From assembly GCA_025642065.1 (NCBI GenBank), contig JAODUP010000055.1, forward strand, positions 426,001-490,000: a stretch of 64,000 nt of DNA. The letters are read 5' to 3'. The position numbers and the translations under genes were made by a program. Shown one piece after another: positions 10,850 to 24,655 of the stretch (the first letter of the stretch is position 1; each line of letters starts with the position of its first letter). Under the pieces are notes generated by a model that had not been told where the DNA came from, made no database searches, and saw only the letters and a list, made by a program, of their open reading frames with translations. The stretch is from Paralvinella palmiformis. Lineage: Eukaryota > Annelida > Polychaeta > Terebellida > Alvinellidae.

Positions 10850-13590
10850 AACTTTTATTTAAACTCAGATAGCTATCATTCAGTCACAATTTGATAAGAT
10901 TTATAAACATCACAAAAACCTATGCTCAGGCTTTTATTATACATTACACGAACACACACAGACATACAGCTATACAGACATGTAGCTGGGCATGCGGACA
11001 CACACACACACAGACACACACAATGAAAAGAGTGATTATGTACAGAAAAATAGCAATGTAGAATATTATTTATTCATATTCTTTCAGATTTATATTATGC
11101 ATCATGTGCATAGAAATATGTACAATGCCTCACTTGATGGCATGATAAGTCTCATTTAGGTAATTATTCTTTAAATACTTGTTTCACAAAAGCACCAACC
11201 ATAACAGAATAACAATATGTTTTATCTGACCAACCCCTGATTTTCAGTGAACCTTTAATTGTTTTTGTTCCCACCAACCAAATAATTTTTTATAACAAGT
11301 ATTAAAAAAACAGGGACTTTAGATAATTAAAATATATCATTACAAAACTTTTATTGCGCTAATATCCTCGAAAAGAATCAAGCTCAATGGTGCACCTAGT
11401 ACAGGGGTCGGGCAAACTCATAGTCCAGGTACAATGCAAAGTTTGTCAACAAATGATCAGATGGACTGGAAACTTAGCAAGGATAAGCGAGTCTAAAAAG
11501 GTGAGTTTTTATATGGTGACAGAAAGAAACTATGCTATTTGATGACTTAACATGGTCAGAGAGTAAATTCTAAACAACATTTCTATATCTTCTACTTCCC
11601 AATCTTATTAGCAATGAAAAGACATAAATGAATTGAGTCAAACATTTATCAATACATCAACAAAACACACACACACACATGCCATGCACACATCTATGGG
11701 GAAACAGGAGGGAAAACGTTATGAATGTAAAACTCTAGCGTAACAAAATTCGGACCGTTATCATCAACATTCGTGATAACATTAAATTATATACAAACAG
11801 TTGGTACTTTGTCAAACATTTATCAAATAAACCAACCAGATTTAAGATAATTAATCATTGTGACCGTTCTGGTAAAGAAATGTTTTAAATAAAACTGCTG
11901 CGGCCACCCAGAAAGAATAAACCTCCAACTATACATGTATGGATTGATACACAGGAGATTTTCCACTAATATTTATACAGACTGTGACGATGTACTCATT
12001 CAGGTGGCAGATCAAAAGATTAAGATATCAAATGGATCAATGACGACATTAAGAATTAATTTTATTACTTCTGTATGTAGGTTGTAATTGTTTTACACCT
12101 GGTCAATTAATATGTTACATTAATTTTTCCACCATCCCCAACAAAAATTAGGATGATCAATGTATCATAGAATATCAGCTGAAGATTGATACATTTGTTC
12201 TGTTACAATTTTTTAAGACTTATTAGTAAGTAGACACACTCAACGTTTCTCATCCGGCTAATGTTATGAATGTGGATACTCACAACACACATGGGTAGGC
12301 ATACCCTATGCTGGCATGCGTGCATGCATGTGTGTAGACAAACATTAAGACTTCAGTCTTAAAACTCTTGTATCAGTGAGTACCTACTCAAGTTACTAGA
12401 AGTAAATCAATAAGTGAGTGATCTAGCTTATTCTATCATAGGTCAAGAGGATCTCACCTTGTAATATAGCAACACACATAATAGCATTAATACATCAACC
12501 AGATGTGGGGGGAGGATTAGGGAAGGAAAGATACTTAAATGTTGCTGTATTTAAATATTTAAAAGATTGTCAGGGGGTTATAGACTAGCTTGCATGCAGG
12601 AGAACTTAATTAAGTCAGATTATATCTATATGTGAGCTGCCAACAGGGATGACACCAACAGTGTAAGATTTTAAATGATCACATTCTATACTGGTGCATA
12701 CACTGTCCACGTAACTTTTGTTGAATACTCCAGAATAACAGGAACTGAACAGCTTTTAAACAATCATCTTTGTGCTGCTAAATAACATTTTATATGCATT
12801 ATATAATTTCCTGGTAACCAAAGACCAAATAGTTCCATTGCAGGGCTGGAAAAATCAGTAGCCTAAGCACCCATGATTAGTGGCTTCTGTCTTCAGCCTA
12901 GTGACTGGTTCAAAATACTAGCCTGACCGCCCGGTCAAGCTGTACTGTCATTTTGAGGCAAAATATGTAGTACCCTTGAGTTCATTTTTTGTACAATAAT
13001 TTTCAGCTGTTTTGGAGCTCTTCACAGATACAAGAAATGGATGGGAATTCAGCACAAAGTTATGACTCTTCACTCTATATAAAGAAAAGGCTATTTTCCA
13101 ACAGTGGATAACAAATATAGGTAGATACCAGTAGTCTTTTCTTTATACTGAGAGCAAAGAGAAATGGTGGCAGAGTTCATGACACTGATTAAACATTCTG
13201 AGCCAGATCAGATATGTCATACTAAAAACCACACATGCCTTATACAATTTGAGCATACAGTTGACAATAACAATGTACATAATGTTATCTCTGTGTTTCA
13301 CTGATATACCACATTATGACAAAACATCGAATGATGTAAGTTTTAACATATTGCATATTTATTTAAATGAAGACACTAAGGGAAGTTTTCTTAAATCATC
13401 TGATTAAGATCTGGATTCTACGATGATGTTATCTGTTTAAGTGTTGTAAAATCAACCTTCATATAATTCATCACTTCTACATTTTGAGAAAAAAACTATA
13501 AATACAAAATAATTATAATAAAACCACCCCACCCTAAAAATGTACTGCTTCTGTTATCAATCATATTCCTGATTTTCCATAACAAATGCC
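9800..13590. other. Gene-poor AT-rich stretch with microsatellites
   Basis: No exon, RNA gene or recognisable element beyond the TA and CA tracts listed separately. Confidence 0.45.
10580..10850. repeat. Three (TA)n microsatellite tracts
   Basis: Nearly pure TA tracts lie at about 10580-10617, 10655-10683 and 10801-10850, with ordinary AT-rich DNA between them. Confidence 0.9.
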
Positions 13591-13594
13591 AATA

Positions 13595-14023
13595 AACCAC
13601 TCAATAAAAGGGACCACACTGGAAATAAGTGCTGGTGATTTCATTTGTATCCCTGTTTCATGATCATAGACCATGAAACAAAATCAAATCAATCAATATT
13701 GTATATGCAACCGTTTTTGTGCTATCTGGTAAATACTCTTTAGGGTTTTAGATCCAAACAAAATACACAATTCATAAGTGAGAGAATATTTCTCTGATAT
13801 TTACAGGTTGAATTTAGCTATTTCTTACAGCACGATGTTTAATGAAATGCTTAATTAGAAAGATATATAGGTTTATTCAACATCATAAAGTTATTCCCAT
13901 TTAATAAACTTAACCTATTCAGCTACTGTAACTTTGGGTGGGAGAATGTCAGAGGAAGATATAGATCTACACTGATATACTGAGTGAAGACATTCCGTTT
14001 GATAAACTGAAATAAATAAATGT

Positions 14024-14063
<40 letters not shown>

Positions 14064-14350
14064 ACTCCGCCTTATTCTAAATATTAAATAAAAAATTGGC
14101 ATTTATTCTAATACTAATAGATCTAATTCAATCAATTAATATGAATTATCCGATTTATTGTACTTCGCTGCTTACGTTGTGATGAAATATCAAAATCAAT
14201 TTGTACCTGTATCTGTTCTTCAGCTCGCCATACAATTATAGCCTTTTCAGATATAACATATTCATAAAGCACACTCATCAATTAACTTAGGGCATCAAAT
14301 TAACGAAAACATGTCAGTCTTCCGCAGTTTCTAAAGTGTTCATGAGTGAG
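13595..14350. repeat. Direct repeat, copy 1 (756 bp)
   Basis: The block starting AACCACTCAATAAAAGG and ending CATGAGTGAG recurs almost unchanged at 15443-16208. Differences are a few substitutions, microsatellite length, a short deletion in copy 2 near 15805 and a short deletion in copy 1 near 14215. It contains a (CA)n(TA)n compound microsatellite. No coding capacity. Confidence 0.85.
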
Positions 14351-14383
14351 TTTAGTGTAAACGTTGGTCACATCTCGGACAGG

Positions 14384-14548
14384 TAGCCACTGTTGTGCAG
14401 ACATTAGGCTAAATGGGCCGAATGACCTCCAAAGGTAATGAAGCGAAGATGAAACACCCTTCAGATATGCCCACACCGAGATTCAAACTCAGGTGGTAGT
14501 GATCTGTGGTCCAATGCACTACCAACAAGACCACAGAGGGACCCCCAC
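14384..14548 (-). mobile_element. tRNA-derived SINE (family A)
   Basis: This minus-strand copy contains the tRNA-like head (14548-14480; GGTCTTGTTGGTAGTGCATTG) and the shared body words TCAGATATGCCCAC, CCAAAGGTAATGAAGCG and GGCTAAATGGGCC in reverse order. It lies just after direct repeat copy 1. It belongs to the family detailed at 39105-39275. Confidence 0.75.
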
Positions 14549-15149
14549 AGACAAGATTTTATCAGTGTGATTTCAACTTACAACTTGGGATGTTGCACAT
14601 TTATACTGGAATTACATTTATCCCAGTGCAAAATGGGGTTATAATTACACTGGCATCACTGTTGGGTGCCATTTGTGAAATCGATTACAAGCATCCCTAT
14701 TATAAAAGATCGGCAGAATGTTTCCACTGCTGTCTTATTTTATTGATTTTCATGCATCAATATTTCCTGTAATTGCTACAAATTAGCATTATCCTGCTGT
14801 TCATTTTACAGTAATTTCAGCCACATCAGAAACTGGATTTGATCCAATTTGATTTGAGTTATTTAGCCTCCCTAATGAAATGTCCCACAAAAATATGTAT
14901 TGGTCAGATCTTAACCCACAACATGGAGATCTGCAGCGCACTGCATTAACCATTGTACCATCAAAGCATCCACCTCAGAAATTTGACACTGTAAACTGTA
15001 ATTGCACACTTTTTACATGTAGACATTAGATTTCTACAATTTTTGTGATACTCAGCTCATTTTATCATGCTACTATCATATAAGTATTCAGGTATTCACA
15101 TTTTATGACAATTTAAAGAATTAAATATATTACGGCTAAGCGTCGGCTT

Positions 15150-15440
15150 ACTTAGTGAGCACCAGTGGTCTAGCAGCTAAGCATCTTGTCCTTTGGGCCA
15201 TGGATCATAGGTTCGATCCCATCAAGAGGTCAAAACTTTTCCAGGGATTAATTTCTTGACTTACAACATTATGCGTGGCTGATCAAGTTAAATGGTGCTG
15301 TAGTCTCTACTGAATTAATTCAAAAAAGGGACGTTAAAGACCCCCTGAGAACACAATACACTGGCAGTGACCACCCTCAGGGTATTTCAGCTCCATTTTT
15401 CTGTACTGTTCCCCTATGAGTGGTGGGAGAAGGGTTATGA
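15150..15440 (+). mobile_element. Second tRNA-derived SINE type (family B)
   Basis: The head has an A-box-like AGTGGTCTAGCAGCTAAGCA and a B-box-like ATAGGTTCGATCCC separated by about 32 bp. The body differs from family A and includes GGGACGTTAAAGACCCCC. It ends directly before direct repeat copy 2 at 15443. Only one copy is evident here, so calling it a SINE rests on architecture. Confidence 0.5.
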
Positions 15441-15442
15441 AC

Positions 15443-15858
15443 AACCACTCAATAAAAGGGACCACACTCGAAATAAGTGCTGGTGATTTCATTTAGTATC
15501 CCTGTTTCATGATCATAGACCATGAAACAAAATCAAATCAATCAATATTATATATATGCAACCGTTTTTGTGCTATCTGGTAAATACTCTTTAGGGTTTT
15601 AGATCCAAACAAAATACACAATTCATAAGTGAGAGAATATTTCTCTGATATTTACAGGTTGAATTTAGCTATTTCTTACAGCACGATATTTAATGAAATG
15701 CTTAATTAGAAAGATAGATAGGTTTATTCAACATCATAAAGTTATTCCCATTTAATAAACTTAACCTATTCAGCTACTGTAACTTTGGGTGGGAGAATGT
15801 CAGACACTGATATACTAAGTGAAGACATTCCGTTTGATAAACTGAAATAAATAAATGT

Positions 15859-15905
<47 letters not shown>

Positions 15906-16208
15906 CTCCGCCTTATTCTAAATATTAAATAAAAAATTGGCATTTATTATAATACTAATAGATCTAAATCAATCAATTAATATGAATTATCCGATTTATC
16001 GTACTTCGCTGCTTACGTTGTGATGAAATATCAAAATCAATTTGTACCTGTATCAGTGTATTATCACGCTCTATTCTTCAGCTCGCCATACAATTATAGC
16101 CTTTTCAGATATAACATATTCATTAAGCACACTCATCAATTAACTTAAGGCATCAAATTAACGAAAACATGTCAGTCTTCCGCAGTCTCTAAAGTGTTCA
16201 TGAGTGAG
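15443..16208. repeat. Direct repeat, copy 2 (766 bp)
   Basis: Near-identical partner of 13595-14350, same orientation, offset 1848 bp. It contains the same (CA)n(TA)n microsatellite at about 15860-15903 with a longer TA part. The repeat ends lack TG/CA termini, so LTR identity is unlikely; see the rejected list. Confidence 0.85.
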
Positions 16209-18023
16209 CGAAGTGAAATATAAACTTTGACTCAATTAGCGTGCCCTATATAGGTCAGTTCACTACGAAATTATGAATAACTTATACGAAAGGTTATAAA
16301 TACGAATAGCTATAATCATTGACCCGAAAGAAAATATTTAGGTCAATGGCAATAATTGAATTTGTCAGAATAATAAACCTAGTTTGGTTATTATCTCCGT
16401 AAGGAAAGGAAAAAATGTAAGAACTTACAATCTGACGACCACAGCTAGTTTATTTTAAACTTATTTCATCCCAGCTTTTCCGTAAATATTTTCGATATGG
16501 GTGACTGACTCAGTGTGGTGTGTGTGTGTGAGCGCGCGAGCGTGTGACATCGACCCAACTTAACTCATTCTGTGTCTTAGAACGTTATTTACGGTATATC
16601 TAGAGATAGAATAAATAATAATAGTAATATGCAAAATTTATAATGTACAAATTTGTATAGCGACCTTTTAATTTGTAAGAAAATTAGAGGTCTACTCAAG
16701 GCGCTTAAAAATTCTCATCCATAAATATGACCAAAAAACATCTGACTTCTAACCAACAAGAATATTTTGGTCATACTTTATTATACAATTAAGTATATCT
16801 AGTTTAATATTTCGCTAAAAATATTGTTAATTATTAACTATAAATAATATAAAGAACAATTTTCGCATGTGATTATATAACATCAATCGTGTCTGGCCTA
16901 CAGCCATCTCACTGAATTTGAACAAGATTGGTGTTAAAACACTCCTACAGATATATATCTACCATAGTGTCCACCTTTGGTTAGTAGTAGTGTGTTATTT
17001 TATAGTCACTCAATAAATATAAGCCTATAGGTGGACACCAAAAATAAGTTGTATAATTTCGCATGCTGTGCCTGCTCCACAACTAAAACAAATGGAAAAA
17101 TCATTCATCATAAAAGGACGAAGGGGCTGGTGAAAGATGGCGACCAGACAGGTGTAGTGCTCCAAACAAGACTGCGAATGGATGATTTTTCAAATAATTA
17201 TAATTGATCGCAGTCTTGTTGTTAGAGCATATAATAGCATGCATGCTGCAGATTATATCCCAGTGTTGCTGTCATAGTTTTGCGCACACAAAAAGTTTTG
17301 GCTGAAAATTTGTTTTAAATGACCAGCCCACGTAATTACTGGCGTTTTCAGTCGTCCATATTGAGCATGCGTTGTCTTTGGGTATTCGATTTCGATCCTC
17401 CGTTTCTTGGAAGTCTCTGTCGGCTCCCATATTAGTTTAGTTTCCCGTCATTTGATCACAAGGTGTATCTATAGGTTTAGACGAACGTACCTTTACTTAT
17501 TTTAGCTATAATTACCATTTCAAAGGATTTAATTTAATTCATAGGTTTAGCTGTTACGGTTTTGTTGACTTTATCAGACCCGTTTAATGCCACAGTACAG
17601 TTGATGTTTATACAGAATGGGAGTTTAATTTTTTTCCTTTTTTAGTACGCCACTGGTGCGCTTATTCGACGGCATATATGCAGTTATGCCATTTCATAAA
17701 CTATTACATTATAGAAAAGGAGTATGTCAGAAGAACAAAGCTTATACAGATATATATAGATCTATATCTTGATAAACTTCAGTAGATTATATTAATAACG
17801 CATACACACACTTTCTGTCTCCATTCGGATAGATATATAGAAATCCTTCAAAATACAGATGTACAGTGTAATTCATTAAAAAAAAAGATGATGAATTGAA
17901 TAAAAACAAGTAAAACGCAGTGATTATTAAACGTAAACACGATTAACCGGATTCATTTGAACCGCCAAATTATAAATCGTTTATGAAGTAGTATGGCTAA
18001 TTCGACCATCAACGGCGTCTCGG

Positions 18024-18062
<39 letters not shown>

Positions 18063-18290
18063 CAGTCAAGTGTGGAAAGTTAATCATCTCCACGTGCCAG
18101 TTAATTAGATGGCCGGTAATTGAAGGCGGAGGGGGGGGGAGCGATTGTTAAATCCCACTGTTAACCTTAACAGATGGGTGTCCATAATGTGTATCTTTAT
18201 TAATGCTGCATTGTTCTGATCGTTGTTCATTATATTAGCCAATGCATTCGAATGTTAATGATATGATAATAACGCTATAGATATTCACTA
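16209..18290. other. Unassigned stretch with a hairpin and promoter-like words
   Basis: No gene recognised. Between about 16500 and 17450 CpG is locally commoner. A YY1-like AAGATGGCGAC lies at 17134-17144, and a 13-bp inverted repeat (AACAAGACTGCGA at about 17166 against TCGCAGTCTTGTT at about 17207) could form a hairpin. A (TA)n tract lies at about 18026-18058. A non-coding promoter is possible but unproven. Confidence 0.3.
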
Positions 18291-18293
18291 CGT

Positions 18294-18486
18294 TGGCAGG
18301 GGTCTAACGGTACCGTGTTGGATCACAAATCACTACCACCCGTGTTCGAATCTCGGCATGGGCATATCTGAAGGGTGTTTCATCTTTGACTTCGCTTCAT
18401 TACCTCTGGAGGTCGCTCGTCCGATTAAACTTAGCCTACCATGTGCAGAAAAGTGGCCGTAAAACATCAATCATCATCATCATCAC
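18294..18486 (+). mobile_element. tRNA-derived SINE (family A)
   Basis: Plus-strand copy: A-box-like GGTCTAACGGTACCGTGTTGG, B-box-like CCGTGTTCGAATCTCGG, body TGTTTCATCTTTGACTTCGC, 3' end GGCCGTAAAACATCA and an (ATC)n tail. It is among the fuller copies. Confidence 0.8.
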
Positions 18487-19020
18487 TACGTTAGCATCAC
18501 TATCCAGATTTGTGGGTTAACATCAATATACGTGTGTATACTCCTATAAATAAAGTGTGAAAGTTCGTGCGTCTGCGTGAATAAGAATATACGTATCTAC
18601 GTACGTTTCACAAAATCTTTTTTGAACTTCCGCAATTATGTTAATCTATACAGTGAAAACAATGAGAGTTGACCTATTTAATCATGTAAACAATTAATAC
18701 ATTATTATTATTCCATTGTGATTATCAGACTACTAGTGTTTCTTCTGTTTCTAGAAACTCTCTAAGGCTCGGCAGCCTATGACTTCCAGACCTACACCGG
18801 TCCTCGAACTATCACTAACACTGCCAGCTAGTGTCATACTGTATTTTGGCGTACTCCAGAGCTCAGCATAGAACACGATATAATACTCAATCACCGGAGA
18901 TGTTGTGTAAAAGCGTGGCCATTCTTTTACATTGGTAATAACAATTATCAGAATTGACAGAATTGGAATCTATATTCAGTATAGAGTATTAGCTATCTTG
19001 TCGATATCGAAATGTAAATG

Positions 19021-19178
19021 TTGCTGTTATACGGTCACTTTTGTGCACATGGTAGGCTGAATGGGCCGAGCGACATCCAAAGGTAATGAGGCGAAGTGAA
19101 AGATGAAATAACCTTCTGACATAGCCCGGCTGGGGATTGAACCCAGGTGCTATGAATCTGTGGCCAAACGCGCTATAT
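19021..19178 (-). mobile_element. tRNA-derived SINE (family A), diverged
   Basis: Minus-strand copy with the family words GGTCACTTTTGTGCACA, CCAAAGGTAATGAGGCG and a degraded head ending at GCGCTAT. No clear target-site duplication. Confidence 0.7.
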
Positions 19179-19534
19179 CGAAAGATGAATACGAAACAAT
19201 ATTCTAAAGTTTAATAATGACAGTTAAGTCAGAAGTGATCAGTGGTTTTCATACTTAGACCATGCCAACTGTTTATAGAATATATATATATATATATATA
19301 TATGTTAGTAATGTACAACGTGACGTAATCCCAACAACCACTGTACAAAAATTAGGACTCATTATCAATTAAATATGGTGATGGAGAGAAACAACATCAT
19401 ACTCTGGACTGAGGACAGTCATGTTTGTTGTAGTGTGTCGTTCTTGAGCAGACTATCAAGCAGGAAAAGACCGCTAAATCAACACAGAAATAAACTTACA
19501 GCTTAATGACTAGAGCTGTCGACCAATGTAACTC

Positions 19535-19700
19535 TGATGATGATGGTTGGTGTTTTACGGACACTTGTGTGCCCGTGGTAGGCTAAATGGGTCGAGCGAC
19601 CCCCAAAGTTAATGATGCGAAGTCGAAGATGAAACACCCCTCAGATATCCCCACGCTGAGATTCGAACTCGGGTGGTAGTGATCTGTAGTCCAACGCGCC
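19535..19700 (-). mobile_element. tRNA-derived SINE (family A)
   Basis: Minus-strand copy from an (ATC)n tail at 19535 (TGATGATGATGG on plus) to a truncated head at the GCGCC near 19700. Open frames of 60-88 codons overlapping it are chance frames through the SINE. Confidence 0.75.
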
Positions 19701-20634
19701 CCAGTATGACTCTGAAACTGCCGTGCATAGGAACATACCTGCGAGAGTCCTCGGGCAGAACAAAGTACATGGTCACATTACATCTGGCCACCTATACAGT
19801 GGATGGGGAAAGTCATAGGAAATGTCAGGGAAGAAAATTCAGACTTTTGTCTTGGAAACAAAATTCATCTCTCCATTTGTGCGCGTGTACGGTGGCGTAG
19901 CGTAGCGAGTGAGTGTGGACGGCACAGGGTGGCCACTTTGGTGGCGGCCAATACTATAATGTTATTACTTTCTTGTGATGTTGAGGTACATTTTTGGCAA
20001 TGGTTGTTTTCTCAAATGGCCCAATTTTGTTCATCGATCAATAAATAAAATTAAATATTTTATATACACGTTATGCTGCCGTCGTTTCAATGTTATTTAA
20101 AATATTTGTCATAAACAAACATAGGACAGTTTATAAATGCAAAACTCGAGTCATTTTAATATCATGCATACGAAAGCAAACAAATAATTAAAAAGGGATG
20201 ATTTTAATGGCCATTTGTAATTCAATTTATATCTTCACTTTGATGCAACTTTTAAGACAGTTAGTATTCTTTTCTCCAACACTTTATTTTAAAACTATAT
20301 ACACGTAGCCTGTTTTCTCGTCAAATCAATAGGATAAGTAATTATGTATTTATTTTTGGTTTTCCATGATTACATATTTTGGATGGTTCATTCACGATTT
20401 TTAGTCACTTATTCTTGTAATCATAATTTACATGTAAACAAGATCCTTCCAAATGGAGTTTGGTGACAGGTTGCCAAAATAAATGTTGACCGGAAAAACA
20501 AATCTATTTTGATGGTTTAGTGGTGAATAAAAACAGGGCCTTTTGCAAATATATTTATCTATGTTACACTGAGCCAATACACATTCTGTATATGCCCTTT
20601 AAATGTCTTGTCTCTCTCTGTGTGTGTGTGTCTG

Positions 20635-20665
<31 letters not shown>

Positions 20666-20879
20666 ATACATGCACATAATCAAGCATATTTCATGTTAAA
20701 ATTACATATTTAGAAACTACTATTAAATTGCAAACAGAAATTACGTTGTTCCATAAAATAATTTATATAGATATTGATTTTTTTTGCTAACACATTCAAA
20801 AGCACATTTACAATCTATAACTGCAGTCAAGTAATTAATTGCAATGATTCATTCAACAAAGAATTTCAGACATATAAAT

Positions 20880-21008
20880 ATGGCTGTTTTACAGTCAGTT
20901 ATGTGCAACATGGTAGACTAGGCCAACTCCGAAGGTAGTGAAATAAAAGATGAATCACTATCCAAGCAAAGGCCATAATTTGAATGCTGCAATAAGAGTC
21001 GTTGGGCA
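20880..21008 (-). mobile_element. Strongly degenerate family A SINE fragment
   Basis: Order and spacing of weakly matching words (GCTGTTTTACAGTCA, GGTAGACTAGG, AAAGATGAATCAC) follow the minus-strand SINE layout. Low identity. Confidence 0.35.
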
Positions 21009-21009
21009 G

Positions 21010-22948
21010 TCATACTATTAGTTCAGACATGAAGATACCCTTAATCTGAGACACCTGGCAATGCAATAATACATTAATAATATTTGGAGAATTTGCATGA
21101 AAATTATGATTGTAAACAAGCACCACCACCACCACCGCATTCACAACCAAAATGCATCTATAGATGCAATTCGATTTTATAAAAGCTTGCAATACACATG
21201 TATGGTGTAAACAGGTGAATCGAGTACTCCTTAACAATCTGCTAATGGCTTGTATTAATACTCTCCAAGTATACACATTAAGAATGGTATATTTAAAAAA
21301 TGACAGACTTGCTAATCTTAGGCTATTGCTATCAGATCATTCAGCAGGGATCTTGCATCAATAAAGAAAACATCATAAACATCTAGCATGATCACATTGA
21401 GCATGGTGGCAAATCATTAAGCACGCTGCAAATTATTAACACAACAAATTAACAATAAAACGACAGTTTTTCGTTCAGTAACAACACATCCACAGCGGAG
21501 AAACATATCCCACATTTTGTTCTGATGCATTAAATCCGAATTTCAAATTATTACAAACGCTTGTTAACTTGAATGTAAAGAAAGATAGGAAAATATATTA
21601 AACTATGTATAGTTTAAATTAAACATGGAATAACCTAAATCACCCGACTATCAGATGGATGTGTACAGTTTTGATACTGTATGCTTGATTATGGAGAAGA
21701 AAAAGGTTAAATTCTGGTCCATAACCTTTCACACAAAATAATGTCACATCATCGTGTTGTTTGAATTAAGCATCAAGTAACCTATAATGGCAAATTTTCA
21801 GACGAATATGTACAGTTTCAATACTGCACATTTGATTATAAACTAAAGGAAATCATCACTCAGAGAAAGATTTTGTGTCACTTAATGGTGATATTATCAT
21901 GCAGCATGAAATTGTTGGAATCTATTGAACCCAGAGACTCTGATGGAAAACTATTTTGAGCAAATACGAAGATGGACTTCACTATCCATTATCAACCATA
22001 GTTAATTATGAGAGGAATGAGATCAAGATGGTATATTTACAGCCAACTTACAAAATGATTCAACAATAATTAGCTTGTGATGAGCCAGAGAGCTGTCAGC
22101 TTTGATCACTGATTGCGAACCTCCCCATATCAAGGCAAATAACGATATTTGTAAAGGAGCAAATTACAAAAATATGGAATACCTGTATTCCAGGACATGG
22201 ATTTGATAAAGAGTGAAACTAACTGAAACAATTCAATTAATCAAACTTGATTACTATAGGAGCAAATGGACTTGATATACTGAATATATTTGCTAAAGAA
22301 GCCATTCAGTTATATTGATTGGATTAAAGAAGCTCTCACTGCACATATAGAAAAAATAGTATGATAGAGAAGACATTTGTTGCTATTCAGCGGTGTTATA
22401 TACACTTCAACCATGCACTTCCTCTTTGTCCACAGACCATAAATCACCATGCCAATTTCCCACAACGATAGGACAGATTTCAAATGCTGTTGTGACCACG
22501 TCCTCACTGAATGAATACCTGGCACCAGAACTAGAAAAATATCAGTCAAATAGAAATCTGACAACTATTACGAGGCACAGATTATCGGCATGATTGGTAA
22601 TTCCTGAGCCTTAATCATTTAAAATCAAACAAACACTTATTGAACATTCAATAGAAAAAAAGGGAACATTTGACATTTGTGTCACCTTGCACTATTTATC
22701 ACTTTAACAGGACGAACACTAATGACTACACTATAATTTTTTTTAGAAAAGCATACCATGTTTGGATAAAGAAGTTGCTGACTCAATACACTCGAAAAAA
22801 ATGCTCTCTGTAACCGTTTCAGGTAAACCCAACAACAGTATTTCACCAATTAAGATAAATTAACACGTTACCAATGACAACCATTTTAAAACGAACATAA
22901 TTATTTTACATCAGTATTGCACCTAAGCTACACTTGTACACGAGGTCT
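21010..22948 (-). other. 3' flank and probable 3' UTR of LRRC59
   Basis: No other gene recognised. The proximal part should hold the LRRC59 3' UTR; I could not place its polyadenylation site. Chance frames such as 22310-22564 have no recognisable domain. Confidence 0.35.
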
Positions 22949-24624
22949 TCATCTTTTGCCCAGGTAACGTTGAACTATATCATGAGCAGACGTCCAGTAA
23001 GGCATAACTACTTTATTGATGTCAATGCAGAATGGTTCTCTTCGATGTGTGTAACAGTAGTAGTAGGTGACAGCAAACAGGATCAGCAAGGCCAACAGGG
23101 ATGTCATACACGCCGTACAGCAAGAGAGACCACCTGTAATAACATAATATACTCATTGGCAATGGCAACAAATAACAATAACCATGGAATCATTTAGTGC
23201 TCATATGGTTCACATTAAAAAGAAAGTATTAACAAATCAAAACGAAACATATTTAGAAACAGTAGAGATACAAATTTATAATGAACTGCAAGCTTTTGTG
23301 TGAATAGGTGAGTTTTCAGTTTCAACTTAAACCTGTCCTTTGTAGTAACACAATTAAATACAATTTATGCACAACAATCAGATATTAAAATTTTACCTTT
23401 CACTTTCTTTTCAGCATGTGCAGGAATACCATTTGATACCTGGTCTGAAAGGTATTAAAACATTCAAATGTAACAACAATTTAACAGGGGAAAAAAGAGA
23501 TCAATGGAGACATAGAACAATATTGTACGAGAGAACTAACCAGCTATTTTAGTTTCCGTCTCCTCTACCACTTTTTTAGTGACATTTTTTCCTTTAGCTG
23601 CCAAACGAGCTTGATATTCTTGTCTTCTGCGTTCTTTTTCTGCACGTTTTTCAGCCTTTTTTCTTTGCCGTTCGCGTTCTTCATCTGCTTTTCTGGCTGC
23701 TTCCAGTTCTGTAAAGTTGTTTGTTTATGATAACATCAGTCAGTGCACGCACTTAAACACTATTGATAGTTCGTCAATCAAAACACTTCTCTGCCACAAT
23801 AAAAAAGGTTTGTGAAGTGTGCTAATATTTCTAACCAATAGGAGTCTCAGCACTGAAGAGTCACATACAGAATTTTCCGACTTAAGACATATAACTATAT
23901 ATGCAAGAAAACATTATTTCGTATATTGGCAAATAAAGTAAATGTTCACGGACATCCATGAAAACACAATTTTTGCCAAACACGTCTCCCCTGTATATTA
24001 ATGTTTCCTCAATATTATATTGTAATTTTTTTAGCTTCTATCAGTGTTATTTCATGGTTACAAATCGCGTTGGTGGCAAAATATTCAGATAAATAAATTC
24101 AGATAAATTTTAAAATATTCAAATAATTTTCATTTTGGAAAGCTGAAAAATAAATACAATTACTTGAAAAAGGGATTTAAATAATTTCAAATACTAAAAC
24201 AAATGTATTTGACTCCATATATGAATCCAGATACCAAAACATTAGAGAAACTGAAGAAAAATGCAGTGTGATCACAACATCATCAGGATTACAGATATGT
24301 AACTGTTAAGTTAATTGATAATATGTTTTTCCTGTACACAGATGAACTATGAATATTCAAAATGGACTTTGAGAACTACACCGAATAATTTCATGGCATT
24401 GAAATAAATAGATTCACTTTGCTTCTCACAGCATTAACATGTTCAGGAGCATAAACAAACTTATTAATTAACACAGCAACAATTTAATAAGAGTACAAGA
24501 AGATCATTTGGAGAGGTAACATCTGACCATGTCATGAAACAATATACCAATTTCAATGCCACACTTCATATATTCATGTGAAGACCAATTTTACCTCCCA
24601 AATAACATTACTTATTGTTTATCA

Positions 24625-24655
<31 letters not shown>

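Noticed and set aside
14506..14772. 88-codon plus frame
   Set aside because: Starts inside an antisense SINE copy and has no recognised content.
13595..16208. Direct repeats as LTRs of a small retrotransposon
   Set aside because: Repeat ends are AACC...TGAG rather than TG...CA, there is no primer-binding site or polypurine tract, and the interior holds only SINEs. Segmental duplication explains it better.
19609..20048. Overlapping 60-81 codon frames on both strands
   Set aside because: Partly through a family A SINE, otherwise without domain or splice support.
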